From positions 1 through 52,647 of the forward strand of contig JAAFIK010000032.1 of the NCBI GenBank assembly GCA_013298665.1: a stretch of DNA of 52,647 nucleotides, in the 5' to 3' direction. The notes beneath the pieces were generated by a model that saw only the letters and a list, made by a program, of their open reading frames with translations, searched no databases and was not told the DNA's origin. Shown in pieces: positions 35,137 through 44,051 of the stretch. The stretch is from Chitinophagales bacterium (GTDB taxonomy: Bacteria > Bacteroidota > Bacteroidia > Chitinophagales > Chitinophagaceae). The position numbers and the translations under genes are program-made. How positions within the stretch are numbered: position 1 is the stretch's first letter; each line of letters opens with the position of its first letter.

Positions 35137-36177
35137 ATGAAATTTGGCATACTCGGAAACGGCAGTTGGGGAACCGCCCTGGCCAAGATACTGACGGATA
35201 ACAAACAGGTGATCCATTGGTGGTTCCGCAGCAATACCGCTATCCGGCACCTGCTCAACCGGCACCATAATCCACAATACCTGAGCCAGGTGTATTTTGA
35301 TACGGCATTGATAGCTCCTTCCACAGATAAGGCTGCGGTCATCAGCGAATCGGATTGTATCATAGTAGCTGTACCCTCGGCCTATGCGGATGAAACACTC
35401 CGGGGGTTGGATACTGGCATTTTTGCCGGTAAAAAAATCATCAGTGCCATCAAGGGTATATTGCCCGACCGAAACCTGTTGCTCAATGACCTGCTCAAAA
35501 AAGATTTTAATGTTGAACTGGAGAACTACTTTGCCATATTGGGCCCCTGTCATGCTGAGGAGGTAGCCGCTGAAAAACTCTCCTACCTTACCCTCTCGGG
35601 TGTTGATGAGGCTGCTACCCGCGACCTGGCGAAATTTTTTCAGACGGATTACATCAATACCATTATCAATGAAGATATTTATGGGGTACAATTTGCCGCC
35701 ATCCTGAAAAATATTTATGCCATTGGTGCCGGTATTGCACACGGGCTTGATTACGGAGATAATTTCCTGAGTGTACTCATTGCAAACAGTGCTGATGAAA
35801 TGGCTGGTTTTCTGCGGAAAGCGGGTATCATCAATGCTGAAGTGGGCTATATTGATGAGAAAAGGGGAACCAACGAAAAGGAGACCCATACCAACTATGC
35901 CGCGTCCGTATATCTTGGGGATCTTTTAGTGACTTGTTACTCCCTGCACAGTCGTAACCGTAGTTTTGGTAATATGATTGGTAAGGGGTATTCTGTGAAG
36001 GCCGCACAACTTGAAATGAGCATGGTGGCTGAAGGGTATAATGCCAGCCGTTGTATGCACCTGCTCAACCAGGATATTCATGCAGCGATGCCCATTGCCC
36101 ATACGGTGTACAGAATTTTGTGGGAAGGATTACATCCGCGTGAGGGTTTTGACCTTATTGAACAGGAATTGGTTTAA
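35137..36177 (+). CDS. gpsA: Glycerol-3-phosphate dehydrogenase [NAD(P)+]
   Basis: Makes sn-glycerol-3-phosphate from dihydroxyacetone phosphate for phospholipid synthesis. The Rossmann motif GNGSWG is at residues 7-12, with SAIKGILPDRN, LGPCHAEEVA, and the active-site region AAILKNIYAIGAGIAHGLDY. The protein has 346 residues from the ATG at 35137; the in-frame ATG at 35059 would add a 26-residue stretch in front of the Rossmann strand and is rejected. It lies downstream of rnc and may also be read from the fatty-acid promoter. Its stop codon overlaps the stop of the convergent DUF2130 gene in a shared TTAA. Confidence 0.95.
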   Translation: MKFGILGNGSWGTALAKILTDNKQVIHWWFRSNTAIRHLLNRHHNPQYLSQVYFDTALIAPSTDKAAVISESDCIIVAVPSAYADETLRGLDTGIFAGKKIISAIKGILPDRNLLLNDLLKKDFNVELENYFAILGPCHAEEVAAEKLSYLTLSGVDEAATRDLAKFFQTDYINTIINEDIYGVQFAAILKNIYAIGAGIAHGLDYGDNFLSVLIANSADEMAGFLRKAGIINAEVGYIDEKRGTNEKETHTNYAASVYLGDLLVTCYSLHSRNRSFGNMIGKGYSVKAAQLEMSMVAEGYNASRCMHLLNQDIHAAMPIAHTVYRILWEGLHPREGFDLIEQELV

Positions 36178-37382
36178 TCCAGTGAAGGATCATCTTCCCC
36201 CGTACTGCCATCCAGCAGCGGGATATCGCTTACTGATGCCCCTGCAATCCCCTTAATGGAACCATACATGCCGCTTGTACTCAGCAATACCTTTTCCAGT
36301 TGCTTTTCCCTTTCTTTCCAGTTTTTTTCCATCTGGATCCGTTCTTTTGTGATACTTTGCCTGATCGACATAAAGCCTTCTACGATAGCCTCCATTTGTC
36401 CGCGGAACTCATTACCAGTAAGGAAATCGTACAGCATCTGCATTTTATCCCCCCGGTTTTCCTGACTTTTGCCAGCCTCGTATACTTTAATGATGCCCAT
36501 CCGCAGCAGGGTGGCTATACCTGCAATCTCGCCAAAACCGCAGATCCATACCCCATCTTTTTCGCCAAAACGATCCATGTCTTTAGGAAAGGTTTGTGTA
36601 ACCAGTATCGCCACATCTGCACCACGGCTGCGTTTATCGGCTTTGAGTTTTTCAATCCAGTTGTTGCTCCAGGTTTTGGTGCGCTTGCTTTCATAAATGA
36701 TGGTGCCGCATTCCCTGCCACTGCTGTTACGTATGGTTTGTGTGCAATCTGCGCCTTCCACACCCTTGCCTACCTCTTCGATCAGGTCGAACGGAAAGTT
36801 TTCTTTGAGGATTGATTCGAGCAGGAGTTCCTGTGCTTCACCCTGCAATTGCATACTGCCCTGCTCGCTCTTGCGCTTCAACTCCTCAATTGTTTTTTTG
36901 AGGCTCTCCATCTGCGTTTCTTTCTCCTTCATTTTCAGGTCAAAAACCTCCTGCTCCCGGCGCACCGTGGTGTCTTCCAGTTCCTTGCGTTTTTCAAGAA
37001 AACGCTTTTCCAGTTCCAGCTCAAAATTCTTCTGTTGCTGTTCGAGTTCTGATTTCTCCCGCAGCAGCTCCAGTTGCTTTTTTTCAAAATCGAGCAATTG
37101 CAGGTTTTTTTCATTGCGCTCCGCTTCGAGCGATTGCAGCCGTGCAGCATAAACAGCGGCTGTTTTTTGGGCGGCTGTCGATTCAATCAGGCTCTTTTGT
37201 CTTTCAAAATCTTCTGCCTGCCGAAGCACTTCATCCTCCTTCTGCTTTTTATACGCCAGCATATCGTGCCGCAGTTTTTCCTTTTCTGCCTCCAGTTGTT
37301 TCGTGATGTCTTTGCGGAGATCCTCACTCACGGCCTCTCCCAGTTCAAATGCTGTTTTGCAATGCGGGCAAACAATATCCAT
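36174..37382 (-). CDS. DUF2130 coiled-coil protein
   Basis: 402-residue cytosolic protein of unknown function. It starts with a zinc-ribbon-like CPHC (IVCPHCKTAFELG), continues in a long charged coiled coil (about 25-180, rich in E, K, Q and R) and ends in the DUF2130 domain (GADCTQTIRNSSGRECGTIIYESKRTK, LVTQTFPKDMDRFGEKDGVWI). The ESKRTK region resembles nuclease-like folds, but no activity is established. The ATG at 37382 is preferred over a GTG at 37388. Stop codon shared with gpsA in opposite orientation. Confidence 0.88.
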   Translation of the reverse strand: MDIVCPHCKTAFELGEAVSEDLRKDITKQLEAEKEKLRHDMLAYKKQKEDEVLRQAEDFERQKSLIESTAAQKTAAVYAARLQSLEAERNEKNLQLLDFEKKQLELLREKSELEQQQKNFELELEKRFLEKRKELEDTTVRREQEVFDLKMKEKETQMESLKKTIEELKRKSEQGSMQLQGEAQELLLESILKENFPFDLIEEVGKGVEGADCTQTIRNSSGRECGTIIYESKRTKTWSNNWIEKLKADKRSRGADVAILVTQTFPKDMDRFGEKDGVWICGFGEIAGIATLLRMGIIKVYEAGKSQENRGDKMQMLYDFLTGNEFRGQMEAIVEGFMSIRQSITKERIQMEKNWKEREKQLEKVLLSTSGMYGSIKGIAGASVSDIPLLDGSTGEDDPSLD

Positions 37383-37459
37383 GTACACCTTATTTTTTCA
37401 CAAGGTAAGAAGAAACCCGGAAGCAAGAGGGAACGCCCTGTACGAGGGTTCCTATGGAA

Positions 37460-38950
37460 TTATTGCCGGATCACTGCACAGTGGTGCAACAGGCGGCCAT
37501 TGCTTTCCATCAGCAACCAGTATGTACCGGCAGGTAGCTGCTGCAGGTTAACCTTTACTGATGGGGCATTGCCATTAATGGTTTGCACCCTTTGTTTTGA
37601 GCTGTTGTAAAGCGTGAGCCGCACCGGGCTGGTTATACCACTTACGGTAATGATATCGCGCGTAACCGTTGGATAAACCAGTATGGGCTGTTCCTCGTTC
37701 ATCCTTACCAGTAAAACGGGGGAGTAAGCAAAGCGACCATCACGATCTACCTGCCGGATGCGGTAGTAGTTCAGGTGTTTGAAGGGTTGCCGGTCGGTAT
37801 AGGTATAGTCACGGCGGTTGTTGCTGTTGCCTGCGGCTGCGGATTGTGCATAGCTGCTGAAATGAATGCCATCCATACTGCGCTCCAGGACAAAGTAATG
37901 ACTGTTGGTTTCTGTAAGGGTAAACCAGTTTACCAAAACGGTATGTTCCACCCTTCTGGCAGTTAATGTCAACCCTGTTACCGGTATGGAACCGCTTACC
38001 GTAAGGGTATCAAAATCAAATAATCCCCAGTTGCCATTGGCATCTTTTACGCGTATTGCGATAAAATGCTGACCATTGGTAGTACCTCCCGGTACAAGCA
38101 GGGCCAGTGATTGGTTAAAGGTTTGCCCGGAAGGTATGGTTACGGGTGTTGCATTGCCCGTACCCGGATCGGTATCAATAAAGTATTCTGCGGCCACAAT
38201 ATCGGGCATATTGGTGGTTTGTGTACTGATGTAAAAGCCGCGACTTTCATACAGGCTCCATTGTCCGGTTGCATCTTTTGTGCGGATGGCGACCATATGG
38301 AATCCCTGTGCAAGGGTGGTGGTGGGTACCGCAGCGGCAAAGCTTACGGTGATACCATTGCTGATGGGTGTTATATTGATACCATTGCCGGTGCCGGGAT
38401 CGTTATCAATAAAATATTCCGCGGCCACAATATCGGGTGTATTGTTGGTTTGTGTACTGATGTAAAAGCCACGATTTTCATACAGGCTCCATTGTCCGGT
38501 TGCATCTTTTGTGCGGATGGCGACCATATGGAACCCCTGTGCAAGGGTGGTGGTGGGTACCGCAGCGGCAAAGCTTACGGTGGCGCCATTGCTGATGGGT
38601 GTTACATTGATACCATTGCCGGTGCCGGGATCGTTATCAATAAAGTATTCCGCTGCCACAATATCGGGCATACTGGTGGTTTGTGTACTGATGTAAAAGC
38701 CTCGACTTTCGTACAGGCTCCATTGTCCGCCTGCATTCTTTGTACGAATGGCGACCATATGAAAGCCATTGGTCAGCGCAGCGGTGGGGATAACGGCGTT
38801 GAAAGTAACCACGTCTCCGCTGCCTGTTGATACGGGTATGCCGTTTCCGGCACCCGGGTCGGTATCAATAAAATATTCTGCCGCAACCACCTGCGCCATT
38901 GCTGTATATGCGCAGCAAATGATGCCTGCTGTTATGAGTAATCGTTTCAT
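37460..38950 (-). CDS. T9SS protein with four 77-residue repeats
   Basis: 496-residue exported protein. After a signal peptide (MKRLLITAGIICCAYTAMAQ) come four repeats beginning VVAAEYFIDTDPG or IVAAEYFIDNDPG and ending WSLYESRGFYIS; the second and third are nearly identical and the fourth is diverged. The acidic FIDxDPGxGNG motif suggests calcium binding. A fibronectin-like segment (HYFVLERSMDGIHFSSYAQS) and a T9SS type A domain (ILVYPTVTRDIITVSG ... LQQLPAGTYWLL) follow. Function is likely at the cell surface, for example adhesion; no enzyme motif is visible. Confidence 0.85.
   Translation of the reverse strand: MKRLLITAGIICCAYTAMAQVVAAEYFIDTDPGAGNGIPVSTGSGDVVTFNAVIPTAALTNGFHMVAIRTKNAGGQWSLYESRGFYISTQTTSMPDIVAAEYFIDNDPGTGNGINVTPISNGATVSFAAAVPTTTLAQGFHMVAIRTKDATGQWSLYENRGFYISTQTNNTPDIVAAEYFIDNDPGTGNGINITPISNGITVSFAAAVPTTTLAQGFHMVAIRTKDATGQWSLYESRGFYISTQTTNMPDIVAAEYFIDTDPGTGNATPVTIPSGQTFNQSLALLVPGGTTNGQHFIAIRVKDANGNWGLFDFDTLTVSGSIPVTGLTLTARRVEHTVLVNWFTLTETNSHYFVLERSMDGIHFSSYAQSAAAGNSNNRRDYTYTDRQPFKHLNYYRIRQVDRDGRFAYSPVLLVRMNEEQPILVYPTVTRDIITVSGITSPVRLTLYNSSKQRVQTINGNAPSVKVNLQQLPAGTYWLLMESNGRLLHHCAVIRQ
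38120..38895 (-). repeat. 231-bp tandem repeats inside the T9SS gene
   Basis: Landmarks recur at exactly 231-bp steps (GTGTACTGATGTAAAAGCC at 38221, 38452 and 38683 on the plus strand). The copies near 38165-38395 and 38396-38626 are almost identical at DNA level, which points to recent duplication or gene conversion; the outermost copies are diverged. 231 bp equals 77 codons, so copy number can change without a frameshift. Confidence 0.85.
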
Positions 38951-38978
38951 GTTGTGTATATATTGGTGCTGTACAGAA

Positions 38979-40097
38979 TCAGTTGCTAACCCTTGCTTCT
39001 ACATTTACGGTCACCGTTCCGCCAGAAGCCACGGTAGGCGTCAGTACATTCATGCTGAAAATGCGTGACAACCGGCTGTTGCGGCTGTTGTTCCAGTTCA
39101 GGCTGCCAACGATGTCATACAGCAATCCCATATCTTTCCCGTCGGCACCCGCATTGTTTGCCGGTCCTGCGGCAATGGTAAAGTTGGCTGTAGCATTGAG
39201 CGTACCCGCATTTACGATGGCCTGGTCGGCCATTTGGGGATCCTGGTTGTCAATATTTCCCCCGCTGTTTACATTGCTGTTCGAGAGCCAGGGTGTATTG
39301 TTGGTGGTGTTGAAAGTGATGTTGTTGTTGAAGGTGCTGAAGCTGTTTTGCGAAGCGGCATTCCTGCGTACAAAAATATTATTGGTGAGTGTGAGGAAAC
39401 GGCAATTGCCGTTGAAACAATCCCTGCTGCTGCTACCTGGCCCGTACCAGAGATTGTGGTCAAACATAATACTGCTGGTATTGGTAAAGCCCTGTATATT
39501 GCCACCAACACAGCAGCCATTTTCATAAAACAGGTTATTCTGAAACAGGAAATTACTGAAATTGTGTACCGTAGGGTTATCGGACCGGATCTGGCTGTTG
39601 TTGATGATGCAGCCTTCAAAGAGGTAACCCGACCAGTTGCCGGAGGATACAGAGCCGGAAAACAGGATGGGGCTGTTCGCCATATGTAAGCGGATAAAAC
39701 GCAGGTTATTAATGGCTGTTGTATTAATACGGATGCCGGTGCCGCCCACAAAAGTAAGCCCATGGATGACAGCACCACCGGATGAGGCGCCGCTGATGTC
39801 AACCCCGTTCACCCCGGATACGACAATATCCGTATTGATTACCGCCTCAAAAGGCAATTGTTTGTCGGGTGCCCAGCCCGGGCCGATCACCACCAGTTGT
39901 TTGCTGACGAGGTCAAACGAACTGTATTGATTGGGGCTGCCGTGTACATATACCGTATCACCTGCACTACTGGCGTCAACTGCAGCTTGTATGGTACTGA
40001 ACTGGGCAATCGTAGCCGGAAAATTACTGACGGTTCTTACCGTGGCCTGCGCACCAAGAACGATAAGCAACAGGACTGCTGAAATAAACTTTTTCAT
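38979..40097 (-). CDS. Exported parallel beta-helix protein
   Basis: 372-residue protein with a signal peptide (MKKFISAVLLLIVLGAQA) and a right-handed beta-helix pattern of pectate-lyase-like proteins: an opening AAVDASSAGDTVYVHGSPNQY, then coil-like turns rich in Asn and Ser (HNLWYGPG, LTLTNNIFVRRN). No catalytic residues of a known lyase are clear. The C-terminus (TVASGGTVTVNVEARVSN) is short and is not a standard T9SS domain. It lies 28 bp upstream of the repeat-containing T9SS gene on the same strand, probably one operon. Confidence 0.75.
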   Translation of the reverse strand: MKKFISAVLLLIVLGAQATVRTVSNFPATIAQFSTIQAAVDASSAGDTVYVHGSPNQYSSFDLVSKQLVVIGPGWAPDKQLPFEAVINTDIVVSGVNGVDISGASSGGAVIHGLTFVGGTGIRINTTAINNLRFIRLHMANSPILFSGSVSSGNWSGYLFEGCIINNSQIRSDNPTVHNFSNFLFQNNLFYENGCCVGGNIQGFTNTSSIMFDHNLWYGPGSSSRDCFNGNCRFLTLTNNIFVRRNAASQNSFSTFNNNITFNTTNNTPWLSNSNVNSGGNIDNQDPQMADQAIVNAGTLNATANFTIAAGPANNAGADGKDMGLLYDIVGSLNWNNSRNSRLSRIFSMNVLTPTVASGGTVTVNVEARVSN

Positions 40098-40240
40098 GAT
40101 TCTTTTTGCCGGTAAAGTTGTATGAAATCACGGTTTTGGGCAATCGCTAATAGTAGTTATCGCGATCGGTTAACAGCTAAGGCGTTGGCGGGCAGATGAA
40201 AAATGAATAGTTCTATGGTATCTCCCGGGTGGCAGCCCAT

Positions 40241-40276
40241 AAAAAAACCGGCCACTTACAATGTAAGCAGCCGGTT
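40241..40276 (-). terminator. Rho-independent terminator of the small exported protein gene
   Basis: AACCGGC (40246-40252) pairs with GCCGGTT (40270-40276), extended by CTTAC/GTAAG inside. Read on the minus strand a run of seven T follows the stem. It lies about 78 bases after the stop of the gene at 40354-40734. Confidence 0.75.
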
Positions 40277-40353
40277 GTGTTGCCCCTCATGGCGGAGTGG
40301 GTTTTGTTGCTGAATGGACCGGCAGTTTATTCCGTTGCCGGAATGTCTGCAGG

Positions 40354-40734
40354 TTAGAGTTTGGTTATAACAAACTCTTCAGTTGTCCTGACTTCATTGT
40401 TGGCCTCAAACGAAGTGCTGTAGCCCTTGTTGTCGGTTACCACGAATGTCAGTTTTACAGTTCCGGGATCATACACCACTACCTGGAATTTTTTACTGTA
40501 GCTGGCGCCATTGAATGTTTCCCTGTACAGCACTTCTCCCTCTGCATTTTTAACGAGCAGGGTAAGTTTTTCTGTATTCCGGTTGTTCACATTCACCTGG
40601 AACATTGGTTCGTTTGCCGCATTACTAACCAGTTTTACATCGGTTGTGTACGGATTGCTGTTGTTGGCGGCTATGGTATTGCTGAATAATACCAAGGCTG
40701 CTGCTGCTGTGGCTAATTTTGCCCTGATGTTCAT
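40354..40734 (-). CDS. Small exported beta-rich protein
   Basis: 126-residue protein with a signal peptide (MNIRAKLATAAAALVLFSNTIAAN) and one beta-sandwich-like domain (FQVNVNNRNTEKLTLLVKNAEGEVLYRETF ... ANNEVRTTEEFVITKL). The pattern resembles the sorting-domain-like fold of T9SS proteins standing alone, but no function is known. The start could also be the ATG at 40743. It has its own terminator, so it is probably a single-gene unit. Confidence 0.7.
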   Translation of the reverse strand: MNIRAKLATAAAALVLFSNTIAANNSNPYTTDVKLVSNAANEPMFQVNVNNRNTEKLTLLVKNAEGEVLYRETFNGASYSKKFQVVVYDPGTVKLTFVVTDNKGYSTSFEANNEVRTTEEFVITKL

Positions 40735-41095
40735 TGTTGTCATTGTTTCTGTTTTAATTGTTCAAAAAAAATTCTTATCACATATGGAGCAAGCAAGCGG
40801 ACAGGCAATTGTTGAAGACGCGTCTGGTGTTAAGACCGGATTATGATTTCATTGACAGCACAAAGGTAAGGGGCCATCAGGGATGTTAAAAACCAAAAAG
40901 GGGGGTTGATGTGTATGTCAAACACGGCATCTTTTTTCTGTAAGTATTGCCGGCACTGTATTACAGCGTTCCCGGCGCATGATCTCCAACAGGCATAAAT
41001 GCCTTTGTTAAGCTATTGTTAAACAGGGATGATACCATTGGTCGTATCGCAGCGGTATGGTGTTCCCGCAGATTGCTTTTTGGCAAAATATTGCT
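40735..41095. other. 360-base gap upstream of the small exported protein
   Basis: No gene or clear promoter box is seen. The region lies downstream of the response-regulator gene and upstream of the small exported protein, both on the minus strand. Confidence 0.3.
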
Positions 41096-41731
41096 TTATA
41101 CAATTTTATTCCGGAGTGCTAGCGAAACGGCTTCGCCGATGGAGTGTACCTGGAGTTTGTCGTATATGCGTTTCACATGTGTATTGACGGTGTAATAACT
41201 GATGCCCATTTTATCTGCAACCATTTTGTAGCTGTTGCCATCGGCGAGCAGGGTAAGTACTTCCTTTTCTTTTTTGGTGAGCTTGTAATCCTCATTGAGT
41301 ATGGCCAGAGGGGGCTGGTTAAAAAAACGGATGACCCGGAGTGCAACGCTCGGGGTCATATAGGCTCCCCCCTGGTGTACTTCCTCAATGCTTTGGGTAA
41401 TGGCTTCAATAGGTGCATTCTTCAGGATATACCCCTCTGCACCGGCCTGCAGGGCAGCAAATATTTTATCGGTGTTCTCAAAAACGGTTTGCATGATGAT
41501 CCTTGTTTCAGGAAAGTGCTGTTTGATCAGGCGTACTCCGCTGATGCCATCCACCACAGGCATTTCTATATCCATCAGTACCACATCGGGCCGCAATGCA
41601 CCGATATCATCCACCACCGTACTGCAATCGGGGAAGCTGCCGGCACATTCCATATTATCGGTCAGGTGCAATAGTGCCTCCAGGCTGTCTCTTCTGGCTT
41701 TGTTGTCATCATAAATCACCAATCGTATCAT
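41096..41731 (-). CDS. NarL/LuxR-type response regulator
   Basis: 211-residue DNA-binding response regulator. Receiver domain with acidic pair DD near residue 8, phospho-acceptor Asp54 in VVLMDIEMPVVDG and Lys in ILKNAPIEAI; C-terminal LuxR HTH (LTKKEKEVLTLLADGNSYKM ... TVNTHVKRIYDKLQVHS). It is encoded 9 bp after the histidine kinase gene and is almost surely its partner. Target genes are unknown; the adjacent secreted-protein genes are candidates. Confidence 0.93.
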   Translation of the reverse strand: MIRLVIYDDNKARRDSLEALLHLTDNMECAGSFPDCSTVVDDIGALRPDVVLMDIEMPVVDGISGVRLIKQHFPETRIIMQTVFENTDKIFAALQAGAEGYILKNAPIEAITQSIEEVHQGGAYMTPSVALRVIRFFNQPPLAILNEDYKLTKKEKEVLTLLADGNSYKMVADKMGISYYTVNTHVKRIYDKLQVHSIGEAVSLALRNKIV

Positions 41732-41740
41732 ACTGCTAAG

Positions 41741-43558
41741 TTACTGGAGTGTTTTAGACCGGGTATCCCTAATTGTAGCGACTGGCAACCGGCAGTACAG
41801 TGCTGTACCATTGTTTGCGGCACTGTCGATCTTCAGATTTCCGCTAAGTTGCACACAGCGATTGCTGATGTTGTTCAGGCCGTTGCCCCGCTGAACGGTT
41901 TGCGGATCAAAACCCCTTCCGTTATCCCTGATCGTGAGGAGCAGCCAGTCGGCCTCTGCTGTTATGGATATCCAGGCTTCTGTTGCCGCACTGTATTTGG
42001 CCATATTATTGATGGCTTCCTTGATGATCAGTAATATATTTTTCCGGGCGTCCATATTCTTTAATTTCGCTTCAATACCGGGGTCAATCTGGTAATGACA
42101 GTGGATGTTTTTGGCGTTGAGGAGGATACTGCCATAATTTTTGATCCGCGCCTCCAGGGTATGCATATCATCTGTTTGTGGCTTCATGGCCCAGACAATA
42201 TCGCCCATATTTTCCATCAGTTGCTGGGTATTCTCCGATATCTGCTGCAGCATTTCTCCTGCTTTTACCGGATCGCTGACCACTAATTTTTGGGCGAGTG
42301 CACTGTAAATATGCAAACTGCTCAGCGAAGCCCCCACGTCATCGTGCAGATCCTGGCTGATATTGTTTTTCAGCGCCGCAACTTTTAGTTTTTGCCCGGT
42401 ATAATACCGGTATATGAGAAATATGCCCAGGAGCAGCAGGAGGGCGAGTAGTGCAAGGTAAAGCCTGGTGCCGGCCAGCTCTTTTTTCTGGTTGGCCTCA
42501 GCGACTTCCAGCTTCAGCAAGCGGTTTTCGTTTTTGGCGCTGATGTTGAGAATGTTTTGAATTTGCCGGGTATTGTTGCTGGTTCTTGTACTGTCGAGTG
42601 TTACCATTGCCACATAGGTTCGCTCCGTTCCCGGGGTATCGCCCTCCTGTTTATATACGCGTAACGCCATGCCGAGAAACTCCCGGGTAAAAAGGGCATT
42701 TACCTGGGGCGATTTACGGATAAGGCTGAAACCGGATTCGAGCCAGTGTTCTGCTTCCCGCTTATGACCAAGCTGCTGTTCGGCAAGCGCCAACCCTCCA
42801 TAGCTGACCAGTTCAACATCAATATCGCCACCGGTATTGGCGAGTTGCCGGGCTTCTGCATAGTGCTTATAACTACTGTCGGGCTTCGACTGTTTGAGGT
42901 AAACCTTGCCCAGGTTGGTATTGGCCACTGCCATACCACGGAGCCACCTGATGTCTGTGGCTTTCCGGAGCGAGAGTTGGTTGCAGTATTGCGCACTGTC
43001 ATCCTGGTTAAGTTTCTCAAAGGTTTCTGCAAGATTACCATAAAGGTGGTGAGGTTTAGCCAGACTGAGGTACTGCGGCGGGTAGGGTGGTTGCCTGGCA
43101 AAAGGGATCCCCTGGTAAAAATAGGGCTTGGCCTGTTCTCCCTGATTCATGGTCATGTAGAACAACCCTGTCATATTGTAGGCGTCTGCGAGGAGCAGGC
43201 TGTCGTTCAGGGCGGTGGCCACATCCAGTGATCGCCGGGCAGCCTGTAAGCCCAGTTGCAGCAACCCGTTGTAATAGTAAACTTCCGCCTGGCGGCTGAG
43301 CAGGTAATAATTGAACAGTGTAGGATGCTTAATGGTATAAATATCCCCGATTTTATTCAGCCATACCTGTGCAGAGTCGTACTGATCCATGTCCATAAAG
43401 TGGTCTGCAATAAAAAAGCAGGTCTTAACACGGTTGTCGGTACCCTCATCCCTGGCATACTGCCGTCTTGCAGTTTCTATATTATCGTACCCGGTTTGTG
43501 CCTGTATTCCTGTATACAGCAGTACACTCCATAAAAAACAGCAACACCATTTTATCAT
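41741..43558 (-). CDS. TPR-containing sensor histidine kinase (HisKA_3)
   Basis: 605-residue kinase. A signal-like segment (MIKWCCCFLWSVLLYTGIQAQ), then periplasmic TPR-type helical repeats (about 25-330), one transmembrane helix (LYLALLALLLLLGIFLIYRYY), the HisKA_3 phospho-acceptor in QDLHDDVGASLSSLH and a HATPase domain (EAINNMAKYSAA, IRDNGRGFDPQ, GNGLNNISNRC). It should phosphorylate the NarL-type regulator encoded directly downstream. The ATG at 43558 is preferred to 43576. The signal sensed by the TPR domain is unknown. Confidence 0.92.
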   Translation of the reverse strand: MIKWCCCFLWSVLLYTGIQAQTGYDNIETARRQYARDEGTDNRVKTCFFIADHFMDMDQYDSAQVWLNKIGDIYTIKHPTLFNYYLLSRQAEVYYYNGLLQLGLQAARRSLDVATALNDSLLLADAYNMTGLFYMTMNQGEQAKPYFYQGIPFARQPPYPPQYLSLAKPHHLYGNLAETFEKLNQDDSAQYCNQLSLRKATDIRWLRGMAVANTNLGKVYLKQSKPDSSYKHYAEARQLANTGGDIDVELVSYGGLALAEQQLGHKREAEHWLESGFSLIRKSPQVNALFTREFLGMALRVYKQEGDTPGTERTYVAMVTLDSTRTSNNTRQIQNILNISAKNENRLLKLEVAEANQKKELAGTRLYLALLALLLLLGIFLIYRYYTGQKLKVAALKNNISQDLHDDVGASLSSLHIYSALAQKLVVSDPVKAGEMLQQISENTQQLMENMGDIVWAMKPQTDDMHTLEARIKNYGSILLNAKNIHCHYQIDPGIEAKLKNMDARKNILLIIKEAINNMAKYSAATEAWISITAEADWLLLTIRDNGRGFDPQTVQRGNGLNNISNRCVQLSGNLKIDSAANNGTALYCRLPVATIRDTRSKTLQ

Positions 43559-43688
43559 GCTACTAATGTATATCATTCTGCCAGATTATATGCATGAAGC
43601 CGGTGAAAAGATATACCTGTGTGGTAAATGGGGCTGCTCTTTGTATAAGCCTGTATGCGGGTTGGCCGCATGACGGGCGAAGGATTGC

Positions 43689-43934
43689 TTAGTGCCGCAA
43701 CTTCTTTGCCTTTGTTCTTCGCTGTGGTGGTGGTGGTGGCGGGGCAGCAGGGGGCGCTTCAGGAGCTGATACTGCTGCTGGCGGTGGTGGTACTTCCGGC
43801 AGATCTGTTGCGATCACCGGTGGTACCAGCTTTACTACGGGCGGTGGCGACGGGGGCAATGGTTTTCTTTTCTTTTGTGCATGTGCCGGGTGGAGCAGGG
43901 CGCTCAGCACCAGCAAAATGATCATCTGCTTCAT
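43689..43934 (-). CDS. Proline-rich small exported protein
   Basis: 81 residues: signal peptide (MKQMIILLVLSALLHPAHAQ), then a mature part of about 60 residues with many Pro runs (PPSPPPVV, PPPPPPQRR) and a basic end (RRTKAKKLRH). It could be a periplasmic linker or wall-associated peptide. The opposite strand is also open over this stretch because of the low-complexity codons; the signal peptide favours the minus strand. It lies downstream of a T9SS gene and a terminator. Confidence 0.5.
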   Translation of the reverse strand: MKQMIILLVLSALLHPAHAQKKRKPLPPSPPPVVKLVPPVIATDLPEVPPPPAAVSAPEAPPAAPPPPPPQRRTKAKKLRH

Positions 43935-43996
43935 TTGATACCTGTTTAATCGTGGAAATTTGTTTTTGCTGGGATGCAGCCTTCGGAATTATCCAT

Positions 43997-44024
43997 AAAA
44001 AAACCTCCGGGTTGGTACCGGAGG
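43997..44024 (-). terminator. Terminator of the large T9SS gene
   Basis: CCTCCGG (44004-44010) pairs with CCGGAGG (44018-44024), and the minus strand continues in a run of T. It lies 28 bases after the stop of the 905-residue T9SS gene. Confidence 0.75.
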
Positions 44025-44051
44025 CAAGGCAGTTGGTTTTGGGCAAACAAG

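Noticed and set aside
38111..38830. 239-codon plus-strand frame with Gly/Cys repeats
   Set aside because: It is the complement of the 231-bp repeats of the T9SS gene; the minus strand has a signal peptide and sorting domain.
38120..38895. Possible CRISPR array
   Set aside because: The period is 231 bp, the units are coding and there are no spacers.
43560..43567. CTACTAAT half-site upstream of the histidine kinase
   Set aside because: Only one half of the BlaI palindrome is present; no inverted partner at the right distance.
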